Below, piece after piece: positions 4,286 through 6,034 of a stretch of 6,034 nucleotides of DNA. The position numbers and the translations under genes were made by a program. This DNA is from Desulfocapsa sp. GTDB lineage: Bacteria; Desulfobacterota; Desulfobulbia; Desulfobulbales; Desulfocapsaceae. The stretch's first letter is position 1, and each line of letters opens with the position of its first letter. The notes beneath the pieces are model-generated. The model was not told the origin of the DNA. It saw only the letters and a list, made by a program, of their open reading frames with translations, and made no database searches. The stretch lies in contig JAOZKX010000146.1 in the NCBI GenBank assembly GCA_029935135.1, forward strand, positions 1 to 6,034. Reading direction: 5' to 3'.

Positions 4286-6034
4286 TTACTCCTTTGGACT
4301 TTCTTGTTTTAAGAGAATGTTGAATATGGCCGGCAGGGTACCCAGTCTGTTCATCTCGGCTTTAGAAAGTACATTGAGAGTAAATGTCAGTGTACTGAAT
4401 GCACCGTGAGAGTCTGTGGCTATAAGGGAGACAGGGCCGTGGATACCAATATCTGTAACCGCTGGTGTTCCAAAGAGACTGCCGTTTCCACTGTTAAAAG
4501 AAGTCCATCCTGGCTGGGAACTGATGGAGAAGCTCACCGGATCACCATTGGGATCAGTTGTGGACGGGGTGAAGCTGAATAAACTGCCTGCCCTGATTTT
4601 ACCTGCCGGTGTACCGCTGATAACAGGAGGCAGGTTGGCACCCTCAATAACGGTCAGGGTAAACGGGGCTAGGGAATCACCGGCAGCAAAGGAATCTATT
4701 ACGGAAATAGTGATGGGGCCGTGGCTGCCGACGGCACTGTTATCGGGAATCCCTGAAAGTCTGCCATTGATACTGCTGAATGATGCCCAGGCAGGTTTAC
4801 CAGTGATGGAAAAGATATGGGTATCCCAGCTGTCGTCGCTGAGCACTGGGGTAAAGCTGAACTGTTCATTGGTCCTGATCAAGGTCGTCAGCGGGCTGCC
4901 GCTGAGTACAGGGGGGGAGTTGCTGGCCTGTAAAACGATACTTCCGCAGGATGTTGAGCTGCCGGAGGTGACCGTGGCAACGCAGCTGTTATTGTTGAAA
5001 CCTGCTTTACTTGCGGTGACGGTGACTCCACCGGGCGGCAGTGAGATCAGGAATTGACCGCTGCTTGTGCTGATGCCGGAACCGCTGCCGGCCAGCAGAG
5101 CGGCGGCCCCGATGCCGCTGCCATCTGCTGAGACAACAGTGCCTGTGATATAACCCGGAAATTCAAGGGCAACGGGAGTGTAAAGCCGCAGATCATAGTG
5201 AACATTGGCCCCATAGTGATTAACACCATTTCGCAGGCGTAAAAAGTAGTAATCGCTGGCAGGAGAGATCCAGATACACTCTTCATCTTCACCGAGCCCA
5301 CTGCTGTTGCAGCTTTTTTCCAGAGTGGTACCGTCTTGCTTGATGATATCGATAATCGGGTCGCATATGGCGCTGGGGCTTCCCGCCCGGACTTTATATA
5401 TCTCTCCGGCTACACCATAAAATACAGCCCAGTCCTGGTCTCCACTGTCATGGAAGGTATGACTCTCCGGAGTCAGGCTGTTTACGGTGATAATATTGGC
5501 CTCAGCCGGAGTATTATCGACCTCATAAGCATCGGGAACAGTGGTGGGAATACCATTGTTCTGCTCTACCAGCATGGTATGCGGCAGAGAGATGATGCTT
5601 CGCTCATCCTGGGCGTAATAGGTAACCACATAGGTTCCGGTGTTGGAAAATGCATCGTAGGCTGCACTGTATCTGCCATCAGCATCCGGCCCGCTAAGGC
5701 CTACTTCAGCGATGGTGGTTACGGTAAGTCCACTGGGATCAGGATTATAATTCGGAGCGATGATTTCGGCCCAGACCCGGATGATAGCGTCTTTGTCCAG
5801 ATCGTAGACATTTTCAACCCACAGCTCTCCATTTGTATTTCCGCTCAGTTGAAGATTGTTCGCAATGTTACCGATGACCGGCTTGCTGAGTACCTGATTC
5901 TGGTAACGACGGCGGAGGGTGTACATGGAGGGGTCGATACTGGCCAGTATTTCAGCATCTTCTGCTTCATTGGGGACACCGTTTCCGTTGGCCTCGAATT
6001 GAGCTGTCTGATAGCTGGCCATGGTTTTGGCGGC
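4286..6034 (-). CDS. C-terminal part of a paralogous C13/LVIVD-type exported protein; 5' end outside window
   Basis: Gene A. The frame is open from the right edge to a TAA at 4286-4288. The first in-window ATG (6020-6022) is not the start: codons for A-A-K-T precede it in frame, and it aligns with internal Met991 of gene B. Counting that Met as 1: EF-hand-like loop 10-21; Ig-like domain 47-153 (VWAEI motif); PPC domain 164-281; carboxypeptidase-regulatory-like sandwich 289-365; He_PIG domains 369-459 and 462-552; then a 26-residue tail ending ESPKE. There is no C-terminal transmembrane helix, LPXTG, or evident sorting signal. In the PPC core a hand alignment with gene B gives 37 identities in 70 ungapped positions. 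By homology, signal peptide, propeller and peptidase are expected upstream of 6034, but this is not visible. Cysteines 347 and 359, absent from gene B, could form a disulfide, which fits an exported protein. Confidence 0.92.
   Translation of the reverse strand, partial: AAKTMASYQTAQFEANGNGVPNEAEDAEILASIDPSMYTLRRRYQNQVLSKPVIGNIANNLQLSGNTNGELWVENVYDLDKDAIIRVWAEIIAPNYNPDPSGLTVTTIAEVGLSGPDADGRYSAAYDAFSNTGTYVVTYYAQDERSIISLPHTMLVEQNNGIPTTVPDAYEVDNTPAEANIITVNSLTPESHTFHDSGDQDWAVFYGVAGEIYKVRAGSPSAICDPIIDIIKQDGTTLEKSCNSSGLGEDEECIWISPASDYYFLRLRNGVNHYGANVHYDLRLYTPVALEFPGYITGTVVSADGSGIGAAALLAGSGSGISTSSGQFLISLPPGGVTVTASKAGFNNNSCVATVTSGSSTSCGSIVLQASNSPPVLSGSPLTTLIRTNEQFSFTPVLSDDSWDTHIFSITGKPAWASFSSINGRLSGIPDNSAVGSHGPITISVIDSFAAGDSLAPFTLTVIEGANLPPVISGTPAGKIRAGSLFSFTPSTTDPNGDPVSFSISSQPGWTSFNSGNGSLFGTPAVTDIGIHGPVSLIATDSHGAFSTLTFTLNVLSKAEMNRLGTLPAIFNILLKQESPKE
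4289..4295 (-). promoter_or_regulatory. Shine-Dalgarno of gene B inside the end of gene A
   Basis: Read on the minus strand this is AAAGGAG, followed by an 11-base spacer and the ATG of gene B. The GGAG is the last codon region of gene A and abuts its TAA. Termination on gene A would leave ribosomes at the start of gene B, so translational coupling is likely. The spacer contains the self-complementary hexamer GGGCCC next to the ATG, which could form a small structure. No separate promoter fits between the genes. Confidence 0.75.
4367..4918 (-). repeat. Two tandem He_PIG domains at the C-terminus of gene A
   Basis: Residues 369-459 and 462-552. Both carry PPVxSGxP, FSFTP, a G-W/A-W-x-SF motif, G-x-P and a HGP strand followed by xDS. 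The first is much closer to the gene B copy (DDSWD, IRTNE, GSHGPIT shared) than to its own neighbour, so the He_PIG pair is older than the gene duplication. A 26-residue tail with no known anchor follows. Confidence 0.82.
4928..5158 (-). other. Carboxypeptidase-regulatory-like domain of gene A
   Basis: Residues 289-365: GYITGTVVSADGSG, LLAGSGSGISTSSGQF, PPGGVTVTASKAGF, and a last strand SIVLQ. Cys347 and Cys359 flank the turn before the last strand and could form a disulfide. Confidence 0.7.
5180..5533 (-). other. PPC domain of gene A
   Basis: Residues 164-281 of the fragment. DAYEVDN, ESHTFHDSGDQDWAVFY, AGEIYKVRAG, AICDPIIDI and the closing YYFLRL and VHYDLRLY match the PPC fold and gene B. 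It has three cysteines (220, 238, 249) against two in gene B, so one may be unpaired or paired differently. Confidence 0.85.
5960..5995 (-). other. EF-hand-like loop of gene A
   Basis: The twelve residues EANGNGVPNEAE align with the gene B loop. Position 1 is Glu instead of Asp, an unusual first ligand; positions 3, 5, 6, 9 and 12 are kept. Calcium binding may be weaker than in gene B. Confidence 0.55.

Larger units (their letters stand above)
4707..6034 (-). repeat. Diverged direct repeat, copy in gene A (partner 1-1330)
   Basis: This is the gene A member of the duplicated coding block. It begins within the first He_PIG domain and runs back to the end of the peptidase domain at the right edge. 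The duplication unit is probably the whole gene, making this an old tandem gene duplication. Confidence 0.85.

Noticed and set aside
4416..5057. Plus-strand open frame of 213 codons opposite the He_PIG domains of gene A
   Set aside because: It is the complement of conserved gene A codons. A similar frame lies opposite the paralogous region of gene B, which explains the apparent repeat in its translation.
1..6034. Defence island, toxin-antitoxin or retron-like system
   Set aside because: A caspase-like domain raised the idea, but a signal peptide and extracellular domains dominate and no partner sensor, nuclease, reverse transcriptase or pore protein is present.

Overview
The window holds two large genes, both on the minus strand, in head-to-tail order and separated by 8 bases. 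They are paralogues. Each is a multidomain exported protein of the kind sold in databases as 'C13 family peptidase / LVIVD repeat / putative Ig domain' proteins. The upstream gene (gene A, 4286 to beyond 6034) is cut off by the right edge, so only its C-terminal 582 codons are visible. The downstream gene (gene B, 4277 to beyond 1) has its true start here and stays open without a stop for 1425 codons until the left edge.

Layout of gene B in reading order: signal peptide; carboxypeptidase-regulatory-like beta-sandwich; short TIG/IPT-like segment; an array of 13 clear and one degenerate LVIVD-type repeats, best read as beta-propeller blades; a linker with beta-sandwich character; a caspase-fold cysteine peptidase of clan CD, closest to C13, with the dyad His881 and Cys925; one EF-hand/dockerin-like calcium loop; an Ig-like domain; a PPC (bacterial pre-peptidase C-terminal) domain; a second carboxypeptidase-regulatory-like domain; and the start of a He_PIG (putative Ig) domain. 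Gene A shows the same order from the calcium loop onward, then a second He_PIG domain and a short tail. It very probably carries its own propeller and peptidase beyond the right edge.

The two genes look like one translationally coupled unit: the Shine-Dalgarno sequence of gene B lies in the last codons of gene A and runs into its stop codon. There is no room for a promoter or terminator between them. Both products should act outside the cytoplasm.

The organism is a bacterium, probably Gram-negative. This combination of C13-type peptidase, LVIVD propeller, PPC and He_PIG is, as far as I recall, typical of Desulfobacterota (Desulfobacterales/Desulfobulbales and relatives, including some multicellular or filamentous forms), but no housekeeping gene is present to test this. 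I see no RNA genes, CRISPR arrays, insertion sequences or phage genes. The biological role of these proteins is not established; the most notable points are the tandem paralogues, the fusion of a caspase-like peptidase to what looks like a double seven-bladed propeller, and the strong compositional difference between propeller and flanks.
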